A stretch of 64,000 nt of DNA from Prevotellaceae bacterium UBA2448 (GTDB lineage: Bacteria > Bacteroidota > Bacteroidia > Bacteroidales > Bacteroidaceae): NCBI GenBank assembly GCA_002342585.1, contig DDQG01000042.1, positions 22,056-86,055 of the forward strand. The letters are read 5' to 3'. A program made the position numbers and the translations under genes. Positions within the stretch are counted from its first letter, which is position 1. Each line of letters starts with the position of its first letter. This document shows positions 27,212 to 37,200 of the stretch, piece after piece. The notes beneath the pieces were generated by a model. The model worked only from the letters and a program-made list of their open reading frames with translations. It was not told where the DNA came from and searched no databases.

Positions 27212-28564
27212 CTATTTTTTTTCTTGTGAAAGCAAAGGATTAGCGCTGATTGCCTCGCGTGGTATAACGATAGTGTATCGGCTATCACCTTCTTCAAGTG
27301 TATAGGTCACATCGCTAAATGTCTTTTCAATCTTAGGCTGGGTGGTGCGTCGCAGGTCAAACCATCGGTGTCCTTCAAAACAGAGTTCAGCCCGTCTGTC
27401 TTCGAGGATAAAGTCGATGAGTTGGTCTTGAGTCATCGATTTCATCGAGTTTATTGTGGTAGTCTGACGAGCAACCAGATAACGGTTCTTTACCATAGTA
27501 CTCATCAGGTCTATTGCCTCTTCGAGTTTCCCGAGTCGTGCAGCAGCCTCAGCAGCGGTGAGGTAAAACTCAGCACTACGGAAAGTGCTACGGCACTCAT
27601 TTGCACCACCTTTCAACAAATCATAAACCTGACTTGTCTTAGCTTTGAAATAACGGTTTTTGCGCAGGTCACCTGTTGTAATCGAAGTAATAAATTTTGC
27701 ATCAGGGTATCCAATACCTTTATATGCCGATTTCATCACCTGCTCCAAACTTACGATAGCTTCCTTACTTGTGTATTTGTCAGGCATAGTATAAGTTGTA
27801 GTCGTCAGATCCTCCAACTCCGGATAGGCAGCAATTACAACTTTAGCAGCGTCCAGGGCTTCCTGCCAACGTCCCATGTACAGACACACGCGAGCCATAA
27901 GGGCATCTGCAGAAATCTTATTGAAACGATACTTCAGAGCATCTTCCCACTTATCCACATTGAGTTTCTGTTTTGCCATATTGATATCACTCAATATCTG
28001 TTGATACACAGCCTCAACGGTACTACGTCCGATTACTGATTCAACATCTGGAGTAACCATCAGCGGAACAGCCAACTCTGTAGTAGGGTCACACTTGGTA
28101 TATGGTTTTCCGAATAGGTTTACGAGAATCGAATACGAGTAAGCACGCAACATATATGCCTCACCTACCAGCTGACTTACAACAGCGGGACTGGCTTCAG
28201 TTATCTCCGACTGTTTGTCTATCACATAACTGGCTATATAAATAGTGTGATAGAACTGGCGCCAACTCCATGATGTAGATTTTTCATCAGGGGTGATATC
28301 GTTCCAAGTCCATATATCGAAATATGTGTTATAGTCCTCGGAAGTGACACTACCTCCATCGATAAACATCTCATCGGTACGCAGTGTAGTAAGTGAACGA
28401 TCGGTAGGGAAAGTATTATATACACCTGTCAGCAATGCTCGATATTCCTCACCCGTCTTTGCGATTACTTTTCCTGTTGGTTGTATATCCAGGAACTTAT
28501 CGCACGATACGAGCAAAAGTGCTATTGAAAGAAGAAATATATTTTTCATATTAATCATATTCAT
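27212..28564 (-). CDS. SusD/RagB-family surface lipoprotein
   Basis: The 450-residue protein has a lipoprotein signal with LLVSC (Cys21) and the SusD-like start CDKFLDIQPTGKV. TPR-like helices follow (AYMLRAYSYSILVNLFGKPY, residues about 130-150), and the C-terminal part holds FILEDRRAELCFEGHRWFDLRR, typical of the SusD/RagB superfamily. SusD proteins cap the SusC barrel and capture ligand at the cell surface. The ATG overlaps the SusC stop as TAATG; two further in-frame Met codons (M3, M6) follow. The adjacent protease suggests a peptide ligand rather than a glycan. Confidence 0.95.
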   Translation of the reverse strand: MNMINMKNIFLLSIALLLVSCDKFLDIQPTGKVIAKTGEEYRALLTGVYNTFPTDRSLTTLRTDEMFIDGGSVTSEDYNTYFDIWTWNDITPDEKSTSWSWRQFYHTIYIASYVIDKQSEITEASPAVVSQLVGEAYMLRAYSYSILVNLFGKPYTKCDPTTELAVPLMVTPDVESVIGRSTVEAVYQQILSDINMAKQKLNVDKWEDALKYRFNKISADALMARVCLYMGRWQEALDAAKVVIAAYPELEDLTTTTYTMPDKYTSKEAIVSLEQVMKSAYKGIGYPDAKFITSITTGDLRKNRYFKAKTSQVYDLLKGGANECRSTFRSAEFYLTAAEAAARLGKLEEAIDLMSTMVKNRYLVARQTTTINSMKSMTQDQLIDFILEDRRAELCFEGHRWFDLRRTTQPKIEKTFSDVTYTLEEGDSRYTIVIPREAISANPLLSQEKK

Positions 28565-31500
28565 TAGAATCCGAGATTTATACCGAAGATGATATCACGT
28601 GAAATCGGTTGGGCAAATGGATTACCCATTGTCTCTGGGTCGAGGTAGTTATTGTAGTTGCTTGCAATGACAAACAGGTTTCTGCCTTCGACGCTTACCG
28701 AAGCATTCTTTATACCGATACGTTTCATCCATTTCATGTCGAACTTATACGCCAGACGCAGGCTCTGCAGACGTACATAGTTACAGTTGCGCACCCATGT
28801 ATCAAGCATATTATAGAGGTTCAAATCATGATACTGCACATATTCTGCAGGACGATCCGATGAATTCATCAGAGTTGGGAAAATCGTATTCTTGTTATCT
28901 ACAGTCCAACGGTTCAACACATCGTGATTGGTATTAAGACCTCGGTCAAACGAAGTAGGATTGTATGTTGGAGTCACTCTCACCTTCATACCGAAGTTGA
29001 ATGTGAAGTTCAAACCAAGAGTCCATTGTTTGTACTCGAAAGTATTGATGAAACCGCCTGAAACCTTCGGATCGACAGTACCCATATACTTATACAGCGA
29101 ACGCTGTTCTTCGGCAGAGAGTTTACTACCTCCTTGCGGATTGAGGTCAAGGAGTTCTGTCAGGGTTACAGCCTCACCATTCTTATTACGGAAAAGAGGA
29201 TAACCCTGATTATCAAGACCGGCGGTTTCAAGGGCGAAAATAGCACCTACCGGATAACCTTCGCGCGATGGATAAGTGGAGTTCTCAGCAACTGTTTCGC
29301 GCAAAACCTTATTATTGTTTATGCCGAAATTGAGTTGTGTAGTCCAGTGGAAATTCTTCGTCCATATATTACGAGTAGAGATTGCAAACTCCCAACCCTT
29401 GTTCTGCATCGTTGCCCAATTGATAGTAGTGCTGCTGAAACCAGTTTCGAGTGGCAGCATCTTCAGACCTATCAAATCGCTGCTGCGACGATAATAGTAA
29501 TCTACTGTGAAGTTTATCTTACCTTTCAGGAAAGAGAAGTCGAAACCAACGTTTACGTTACGTGTTTTTTCCCATTTCAGCGATGGATTCGGTGCTGTTT
29601 CCGCATTGATTACATATTCTGACTGTCCAAGAATAGACCTTCTATTAAATATACCGATGAGGTATGGTGAAGTGTTCTTATCGATATTACCTTGGATACC
29701 GTAAGAAGCACGCATATTAAGACTGCTTATCCAAGTAACCGGTTTCATCCATTTCTCATCACCCATACGCCACAAACCGCTCACGCTATAAAGAGGCAGG
29801 TAACGGTATTTCTTTGCCACGCCAAACACATCGCTACCGTCGAAACGGATACTACCGCCCAGAGTGTAGCGCTCTTTGAGAGTGTAGCTACCCGTTGCGA
29901 ACCAACTCACGTAAGCATTCTCTGTTTGTGTTTCGCGATGCAGCGGGAACAGAAGTGCTGAGTTTTCCGAAGGGAAATATACAGTCTGCGATGTGAGTGT
30001 ACGAGGGTCGTAACCATATGCAGCAGTGTAAACTGAGTTTGCATCTACATGGCGGATTTCCGAACCAAGCATAAACTGCACCTCATGATAGTCGCCAAGA
30101 CGTTTCTGCATCTCGAGCATACCCTTCCATGTCCATTGATGACTATGTGCTTCTGTCACCTGATGCTTACCACCCGTAGTTGGGAGGAACGGAGCCTTGC
30201 CTGTGCTGTAAGTATAGAGAGAACGCTCTATGTCCTTTCTCATGGCAAAAGAGTTTTCTCCGGCATACTTATCAATTGTATAGGCATCCGTTTGGAGTCC
30301 GAGTTGTGTAGTGAACTTCAGCCAATCGGTAAATTGCAGTTCTGCATCGAAGATAGCCATTATCTGGCGGTCCTTACGATTATGGTTTGTATTTGCACGT
30401 TCCTCAAAAATGTTAAAGTTCAGTTGGCTGTCTTCCTTGCCACCCTGTACATTTATATCGTAGTTATAACTGCCGTCAGCATTATATGGCTGGAAATACG
30501 GATTAGCCATACGACTATAGTAAACAGGGTTTACGAATGAATTGACATCAGTCATGAAGGACTTCTGCTTACGTTGGTTTGCGAAGAGCGAAACACCTAC
30601 CTTCAACATTTCGTTGATACGGATATTAGTCTTCACCGTGGCATTGAATCGGTCTGCACTCACACCTCGAACATTTCCCTGATTATTGCTATAACCTACC
30701 GAAGCGTAGTATGTAGCCTTGTTTCCTCCACCGCTTATGCTTACTCCGTAGTCTTGTGTGAAAGCAGTACGCATAAGGATGTCGTTCCAGTCTGTATTTA
30801 TACCTCTCAGATTGTTAATCTGGTTTTTCGCATCAGCAGAGAGGGCATCCCATCCTCCAGCTTTAAAAGCAGCGGTTTCACCGAGATTTGACAGTATTCT
30901 AGCTACATCACCTTTGTTATCGCGGAAAGAATAATTAGATTGCAACAAGCCGAGTTCCAGATTTACCTTTTCATCGCTATTAAGCAGGTTCAGGCGACCC
31001 AGTCCTTTATTAGGACTTACCGTCAACTTAGTGTAGAAGTTGATATTTGGTGCTCCCATCTTACCCTTCTTCGTAGTGATTACGATAACACCGTTTGCAG
31101 CTCGTGCACCATAGATAGCTGTTGCAGCAGCGTCCTTCAACACCGTGATGCTTTCTATATCTGCGGGGTTCAGACCTGCGATACTTGTCTGGTACAGATT
31201 ATCTATATCTTTCAAGTCTTCCATCGTAGGAACCTCGGTTCCATCGAGAGGAATACCGTCGAGCACCCACAACGGGTCTTGATTACCATTGATACTGGAA
31301 ATACCACGAATACGAATTTTCAGTGGAGCTCCAGGTGCACCAGTACTGCTCACGCTGGAGAGTCCGGCTACCTGTCCTGCCAATGCCTGATCGACATTAA
31401 GCACAGCACCTACGGTTTCATCGCTGATTTTGACAGTTGTAGATACACCTGTCATCTTGCGGCGATCTATCTTCTGATAACCTGTAACGACGAAATTATC

Positions 31501-31623
31501 CAGTTCAAACTCCTTTGCTATGTCCTGCGCTGCTTTCAGCGAGTCCTTTTGTGTTTTCTTATCCTGAGCAAACATACTCAGCGACAAGAGCAAGGAGAGG
31601 ATGAAAATGAATTGTCTTATCAT
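28564..31623 (-). CDS. SusC/RagA-family TonB-dependent transporter
   Basis: The 1019-residue outer-membrane protein has a signal peptide (1-20) and then only about 25 residues before the TonB-box-like NFVVTGYQKIDRRKMTG. The plug follows (about 60-190; RIRGISSINGNQDPLWVLDG, IESITVLKDAAATAIYGARA, GVIVITTKKG) and then the barrel to the C-terminal INLGF. The N-terminal carboxypeptidase-regulatory-like domain present in many SusC proteins is missing. The ligand cannot be read from sequence. The zinc protease upstream (22 bp) and SusD downstream suggest uptake of peptides produced at the surface. Confidence 0.96.
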   Translation of the reverse strand: MIRQFIFILSLLLSLSMFAQDKKTQKDSLKAAQDIAKEFELDNFVVTGYQKIDRRKMTGVSTTVKISDETVGAVLNVDQALAGQVAGLSSVSSTGAPGAPLKIRIRGISSINGNQDPLWVLDGIPLDGTEVPTMEDLKDIDNLYQTSIAGLNPADIESITVLKDAAATAIYGARAANGVIVITTKKGKMGAPNINFYTKLTVSPNKGLGRLNLLNSDEKVNLELGLLQSNYSFRDNKGDVARILSNLGETAAFKAGGWDALSADAKNQINNLRGINTDWNDILMRTAFTQDYGVSISGGGNKATYYASVGYSNNQGNVRGVSADRFNATVKTNIRINEMLKVGVSLFANQRKQKSFMTDVNSFVNPVYYSRMANPYFQPYNADGSYNYDINVQGGKEDSQLNFNIFEERANTNHNRKDRQIMAIFDAELQFTDWLKFTTQLGLQTDAYTIDKYAGENSFAMRKDIERSLYTYSTGKAPFLPTTGGKHQVTEAHSHQWTWKGMLEMQKRLGDYHEVQFMLGSEIRHVDANSVYTAAYGYDPRTLTSQTVYFPSENSALLFPLHRETQTENAYVSWFATGSYTLKERYTLGGSIRFDGSDVFGVAKKYRYLPLYSVSGLWRMGDEKWMKPVTWISSLNMRASYGIQGNIDKNTSPYLIGIFNRRSILGQSEYVINAETAPNPSLKWEKTRNVNVGFDFSFLKGKINFTVDYYYRRSSDLIGLKMLPLETGFSSTTINWATMQNKGWEFAISTRNIWTKNFHWTTQLNFGINNNKVLRETVAENSTYPSREGYPVGAIFALETAGLDNQGYPLFRNKNGEAVTLTELLDLNPQGGSKLSAEEQRSLYKYMGTVDPKVSGGFINTFEYKQWTLGLNFTFNFGMKVRVTPTYNPTSFDRGLNTNHDVLNRWTVDNKNTIFPTLMNSSDRPAEYVQYHDLNLYNMLDTWVRNCNYVRLQSLRLAYKFDMKWMKRIGIKNASVSVEGRNLFVIASNYNNYLDPETMGNPFAQPISRDIIFGINLGF

Positions 31624-31644
31624 AATTTATTTATTAGTTCTTCT

Positions 31645-34149
31645 TTAGAGTCCGAGTGCAGTATTAATTCTCTGCACGAGGTCGGCGCAATGCATCTGTA
31701 CAGCAGTACGACCCTCACCTATGCGAGCCTTTGCCCATGCACGGATACGCATCAGTTCGCCTCGTTTCACACTGACTACATCACTTGTGCGAGTCAACTG
31801 TGGAGTAGTCATAACCAATGTGCGTGGGCGACTTGTCAGATTCGTATCTTTGCAGAGAGACGACATACCGCCTTCCAGCAGTTTATTTATCTTCACTCCT
31901 TCGCTCTCTGATGCAGCAGTAATCAAGGCATCAACCATACACTTCTGCACTATGCGTTGGTTCACGTCAGGATTAGGACGATTCGTAAACAGAGCTGTGT
32001 GCAATCTGTCTATCATGTCTGCAGCGGTGAACGAACTTGCAGCACCGAGGTCTGCTTCAGCTTGCAACATACGGAGCAGACGTTCGTTTGCCAACAAATC
32101 CCAGAAGATGAAGTTAGCCTCAGTTCTCCATGCAGTCATAGGATGTTCCTCTCTGCCGTGCTTCAGCAGGTAAGTCTGGTTCATCAGACTTGCAGGGAAC
32201 AACCATTCCGGCATAGTGAACACGTTCTTTATAAGGTAATCCACAGAAGCACGCTGGCGTGCAGCAGGTACATATGTGAAAGTCTGCTTGCCGTCAGTCA
32301 TCACCGTATTCTCCAGATACATACCGCCTACGTTGGCAAGTACATGATAGTTGTACATATCCCATTGGGTTATCACATTAGCCCAAAGGTCTGCAGCCTC
32401 GTCCCAAGTCTGGTCTATGTCACCTGTGCGTGTCCAAGTGGCAATATTCGGAACGATACGTTTCAGATTTTCCAGTCCGTAGCTGGCACTCTTCACTGGG
32501 TCATCACCCAGATCCTCACTCATTGCAGCAGGATTGACTGCCTGACGGAAACCACCTGTTTCGCTATACATAAATTCCTTGCTGCTATGGTCGCGTAGGA
32601 ACTGCGACAGTTTTATCTTTGCCTCCACCTCGGTTGAGTACCATCGGTAACCCCATTCGATAGCCATCTTATCGTAGGCTCCGATACGTGGCGCATGGAT
32701 TGTGACTCCGTCGCCTGGTTGTGCTATATAGTTATATCGTGCATAGTCCATGATACTGGCAGATATGCCGCCTACACGATTTATGAATGCCTGACTGCGA
32801 AGTGAGTCTGTAGGATATGCAGACGAAGCTCTCATATTGTGGCGCAAACCTAACGAGTGTCCTACCTCATGACTTGCCACGAATCTAGCTGCATCAGCAA
32901 TAATGCTATCAGGCAGTTCCAACTGTCGTGCACCAGGATAGATAGCTGCTGTCTGCACCTTTATCCATTGGCTAAGCAACTTCTTCACGTTGTGCCACCA
33001 TATTACGTCAGCTTCCAAAATCTCTCCGCTACGAGGGTCAACAATGCTTGGTCCCATAGCATTTGCCTTTTCTGAAGCTGCATAAGTCACAACAGAATAC
33101 TTCATATCATCGTCTTCGCGTTCTATACTGTCTGTCATCTCCTCCACACGGATAGCATCGCGGAAACCTGCACATTGGAATGCCTCGTTCCAATCGAGTA
33201 TTCCCTGACGAATTGGAGTACGCATAGATGCAGGAATACTACGGTCCAGATAGAATACAATCTGCTTCTTCGGGCGGGTCAACTCACCACGTTCATACGC
33301 AGCCACATCCTCCGGTTCCAGTCTCCAGCGGTTTATATAGTGCAGAGTCTTAGTCTTCTGTTGTGAATCAGAGAAGCTGAGCACATTCTCTGAGAAATAA
33401 CCAACCCGGCCAGATTCCTCGCGTCCCATCATAGGCTGTTCTGGAAGAACAACAAGCGATGTAGAAACAACAACAGTAACATACACTCTTTCATTTCCCT
33501 CACGTACCATAGTAGTCAGTTCGCTGGTAGCAGTCACACTCTCTGGGTGTGACTTAATAGAGAGGATGCGACTCAGGCTGCTGTTTGGGTTTTGGGATAT
33601 ATTCACGCTATGGAACACATCGTTCAGACATGCGTCGCTACCGTTAAACAGTTTTGTCACAGGGAAGATGACAGATGCTGAGTCAGGACCTACCTCGCGT
33701 ACTTTTATTACAGCTATAACAGGGTCAATATAGTTGTCCTTTACCGACTGAGCCATAGCATCCTTGCTGTCCACCATCGGAGTGACACGCTGCTGACGTA
33801 TGGTTATAGTCTTTTTCTTCTTATCCCACTCAAAACGGATTACCTGGTTTTCGTAGTTTATTCCCTTATTCACACCGCTCTCATTCAGTTCCTTTGGAAC
33901 TCGCTGCAAACGGTTTACCACGAGAATTTCCCTACCCAGCAATTTTGTAGGCAACTCCAGATACATGGTATCCTTCTTACTTACTACATTCATCAGTCCG
34001 TCCCACTTCAGTGAGTCACGTCCTGTCAACTGTGCATAAGCAGACTTCTTTGGTGCTTCCTCCTTCTTATCTTTTCGTTTTCCTTCAGCAGGCATAACGA
34101 AACAAAGAGCAGCAACGAAAACGATAAAAAAACGCAACAAAACCCTCAT
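31645..34149 (-). CDS. Secreted zinc metalloprotease, metzincin-like (DUF5117/DUF4953 type)
   Basis: The 834-residue protein (ATG at 34149) has a signal peptide (MRVLLRFFIVFVAALCFVM, to about 24), a basic linker, N-terminal beta-rich domains (about 40-300), and a catalytic region with HEVGHSLGLRH at 427-437. That pattern fits HExxHxxGxxH of metzincins, and SIMDYARYN about 40 residues later fits the Met-turn. I recognise the overall architecture as the Bacteroidetes DUF5117-DUF4953 zinc-dependent metalloproteases. It is the first gene of a unit with SusC, SusD and the propeller, so it probably generates the peptides that are imported. Confidence 0.9.
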   Translation of the reverse strand: MRVLLRFFIVFVAALCFVMPAEGKRKDKKEEAPKKSAYAQLTGRDSLKWDGLMNVVSKKDTMYLELPTKLLGREILVVNRLQRVPKELNESGVNKGINYENQVIRFEWDKKKKTITIRQQRVTPMVDSKDAMAQSVKDNYIDPVIAVIKVREVGPDSASVIFPVTKLFNGSDACLNDVFHSVNISQNPNSSLSRILSIKSHPESVTATSELTTMVREGNERVYVTVVVSTSLVVLPEQPMMGREESGRVGYFSENVLSFSDSQQKTKTLHYINRWRLEPEDVAAYERGELTRPKKQIVFYLDRSIPASMRTPIRQGILDWNEAFQCAGFRDAIRVEEMTDSIEREDDDMKYSVVTYAASEKANAMGPSIVDPRSGEILEADVIWWHNVKKLLSQWIKVQTAAIYPGARQLELPDSIIADAARFVASHEVGHSLGLRHNMRASSAYPTDSLRSQAFINRVGGISASIMDYARYNYIAQPGDGVTIHAPRIGAYDKMAIEWGYRWYSTEVEAKIKLSQFLRDHSSKEFMYSETGGFRQAVNPAAMSEDLGDDPVKSASYGLENLKRIVPNIATWTRTGDIDQTWDEAADLWANVITQWDMYNYHVLANVGGMYLENTVMTDGKQTFTYVPAARQRASVDYLIKNVFTMPEWLFPASLMNQTYLLKHGREEHPMTAWRTEANFIFWDLLANERLLRMLQAEADLGAASSFTAADMIDRLHTALFTNRPNPDVNQRIVQKCMVDALITAASESEGVKINKLLEGGMSSLCKDTNLTSRPRTLVMTTPQLTRTSDVVSVKRGELMRIRAWAKARIGEGRTAVQMHCADLVQRINTALGL

Positions 34150-34166
34150 TTTAAACAAATTTGGTG

Positions 34167-34174
34167 CAAAGTTA
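34167..34174 (-). promoter_or_regulatory. Probable -7 box for the protease-SusCD operon
   Basis: Minus-strand TAACTTTG (34174-34167) matches TAnnTTTG and lies 17 bp before the ATG. No clear TTTG is found 19-22 nt further upstream. Confidence 0.45.
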
Positions 34175-34210
34175 GTAAATATTCACACAATAAGTAACAT
34201 TATTTAAAAT

Positions 34211-34237
34211 AAAAAGAGCGCGAGAAAACTCTCGCGC
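34211..34237 (-). terminator. Terminator of the 2265-residue surface protein gene
   Basis: GCGCGAGA (34218-34225) pairs with TCTCGCGC (34230-34237) around a 4-nt loop. Read on the minus strand the hairpin is followed by a T-run (complement of 34211-34215), 24 bp past the stop at 34262. Confidence 0.85.
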
Positions 34238-34261
34238 CCTCATTATTAATATGTAAGACCA

Positions 34262-37200
34262 TTACTTGTTCATAGGAGCACCTGAAGCATCGTACTTGTT
34301 ACCATTTCTGTAGATAACAATCTTACCGTTCTCGAGGTACTTGCCGTCTGGCTTAACGCCGTCAGCAGCAGGAGTAGCATCGATACCAGTTGGATCAGTA
34401 ACGAATGTGATGTTGATGTTCAGGATAACTGCTGTGTTAGATGCCTTATTTACGAAGCCCCATTTAGCTGTGTAAGTGTCACCATCCTCGTAAGAATCGT
34501 CGATTGCACCGAGGTAGTCAATGATACCAGATGCTGGATCGCCAATCTTAACACAAACCATACCTTCACCAGCTGTACCCCAAGCTGCAGCATCACCATT
34601 AGCATCGCGCCAGCCGTCAGTTGAGTTAGCAACGAAACTTCCGTCTGTTACGTTAACGATGTACTGTTCAGCATCAGAGATAGCATCAAGGTTGAGAGGT
34701 TCAGTAACATCCAATACGTTGAATGCAGCTGTTGCGCCTTCATAAGCAGTTCCGCTCTTGATAACTACTGGAACGTCAACTTCTGCAGCAATTTCAGGAG
34801 CGACATTTGGCTGTTCTACGAACTTAACGTTGATGTTGAAGAAAGCAACCTTGTCGTTAGCCTCGATAGCCCATCTTACTGTGTAAGTATTGTCAACTAC
34901 GTCAGCTCCGTTCATGTCGCAAATTTCGTACTTACCTTCACTAATAGCCTGGAAGAACTTAACACATATACCAGGTGACTTAGGCTCTGTTGCGTTCAAG
35001 TCACTCCAAGTTGTAGCAGTTCCGTCAGTAGCAAACCATCCATCGTATGGAGCGTAGTCGCTGATAGTTGTTTCGTCTGGGTTAACGATGCGAATCATGT
35101 CAGAAGTGATTCCGTTAACACCGAGGTATTCCTCAGCAGCAGAGAGGTCAACTTCTGCAACAGTTGAAGTATAACCCTGACCTACATAACGCTCAACGTT
35201 GAGTTCAGCGATGAAAGGTTTAACAGTAGTGAATGTTGCAGTAGCGAGTGGCTCGCCGTCAAGACCGATAACATCCTTGAATACAACTACAGATTCGAAT
35301 GTAGCGAGATCGAAGTCTGTTACTTCAACACCAGTAATGTTGATAGTGTAAGTTGTATTTTCAGCAAGACCGTCGATGTAAGCAGTAACCTTGTTGTCAC
35401 TTACATTAAGTGGGTTCTTAGTGCCAGTAGTAACAACATTACCTTCAGCATCTTTTATTTCGTAGTCGAACTGAGCATTGAGCGCGAATGATTCTGCATA
35501 AGAACCTACAATCTCAGAATTGTAAGTAATTGTAGCTACAATCTCGTCACCGAATTCTGGATCGTGAACGAATGCTGGGTCAACAGTAACTGCATAGTCA
35601 GACAGCTTAACATAAGCCTCCTGGAATGTAGCAGAAACTGTAACAGCTTCAGCTGGCATTACGAATGACTGAACACCAGTCCACTCGTCAGTTGTTACTT
35701 CGATTACACTATTGCTTACACTACCTGTAACGATTACAGAAGCGAGTTCATAGCCTTCGTCCGCAGTAGCATTGATAACAACTTCCTCGCCAGCGGCAGC
35801 CTGTGCAGGAAGATCGAGAGAACCGTGCTCTGTTGGAGCTACATCGATTGCGTAAGTTGGAACAATATGCTCAACCAAAGTGAGTGTGAAGTTATCAGCT
35901 ACGAACCAGCGAGCTGCCATTGGAAGTTTAGTATTCTTAACACCAAGGCGGAGCGTTCCGTCCATAACGATTACTTCTTCAGTAGCGTAGCGAGTAAGTG
36001 TTGTACCGTCAACGTCAACGAGTGTAGCTGTCTCATCGTTACCTGATGCACCATATACACCACTTGTTGCAGCGAATTCAGCGCCAGCTTCACCATTCAA
36101 AGAGTTGTACATTTCTGCACTTATAACGTACTTACCTGTAGGCAGACCTGTGATTACCTGATAGTAGTCGAACTGAGCTTCTTCACGTGGGTTTGCATTA
36201 CCTCCCCAGTATTCAAACGCTGTACCACTGAGCAATGGACCATTACCACCCTTAGGCTTTTCAGTAGTCCATCCTGTAGCACCATCGATTGTTGGGTTAA
36301 CGATAGCACGAGTCATGTCAGAGTTTGGAGCTGTCTGAGCCTTAGCAAGTGCTGGCAGAGCAGCCTCAACAACCTTAACAGCTGCTGGGATGTCAGCTAC
36401 AGCAACACCATCGTAAGCAGCCTTAACGTCAGCGATTGCTGCATCGTAAGTAGCGATTGCTGGATCTTCAGCTGGAGCATTAGCCTTGTACTGAGCACCC
36501 TCGTTGAGTACTGAACTCAGAGGTTCATAACCCTTAGCCACATCTACCAAACCGTTGAGAGCATTGATAGCAGTCTGGTAATCATCAGCTGTTTCGTAGT
36601 CCTTATCATAAGTTGAGATAGCTTCCTGGATGTCGCCATAAAGCTTAGCAGGAACCTGTGATTCAAGAACGTTCTTAGCATCTGCAACAGCCTTAGCGAG
36701 GAGGTCAGAAGCAAGAACCTGTGCAGTTACACCCTTCAGCTGGATTACATGCCAGTTGGTTGACTGAGATGTCTTAGACATACCAATCTTAATTTCACCA
36801 TTAGCACCAATCTTAACTCCACTAAGAGTTACAACAGCTGCACCTTCTGGGAAGTTTGTAGCATAATAGATTGGAAGTTCACCACCATAAACGCCTTCAG
36901 ATGTAGTAGCTGTAAGACTTACACCTGTTGGATTTTCTACAGTAGGTTCAATCTTATCACCTGCCTGGTAAGTATCGCTAACGTGAGTACCCCATGCGTC
37001 ACCTGTACCAATTTCGCCGGTGAATGCCATAGAACCGAAACCACGTCCAAATGTGAATGCTGCACCACCATAAAGTTCAATCTTATAAATACCAGGAGTC
37101 AAACCTGTTACTGTCTGATAGAATACATCACCTGTGTTTGCACAAGTAGGTTCATACTTCTCACATACCTGAACTGTCTTGCCTGAGTTTGTAGTAACGG

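Noticed and set aside
31645..34158. TTG start nine bases upstream of the metalloprotease ATG
   Set aside because: The ATG at 34149 gives a normal signal peptide and a sensible distance to the -7 box.
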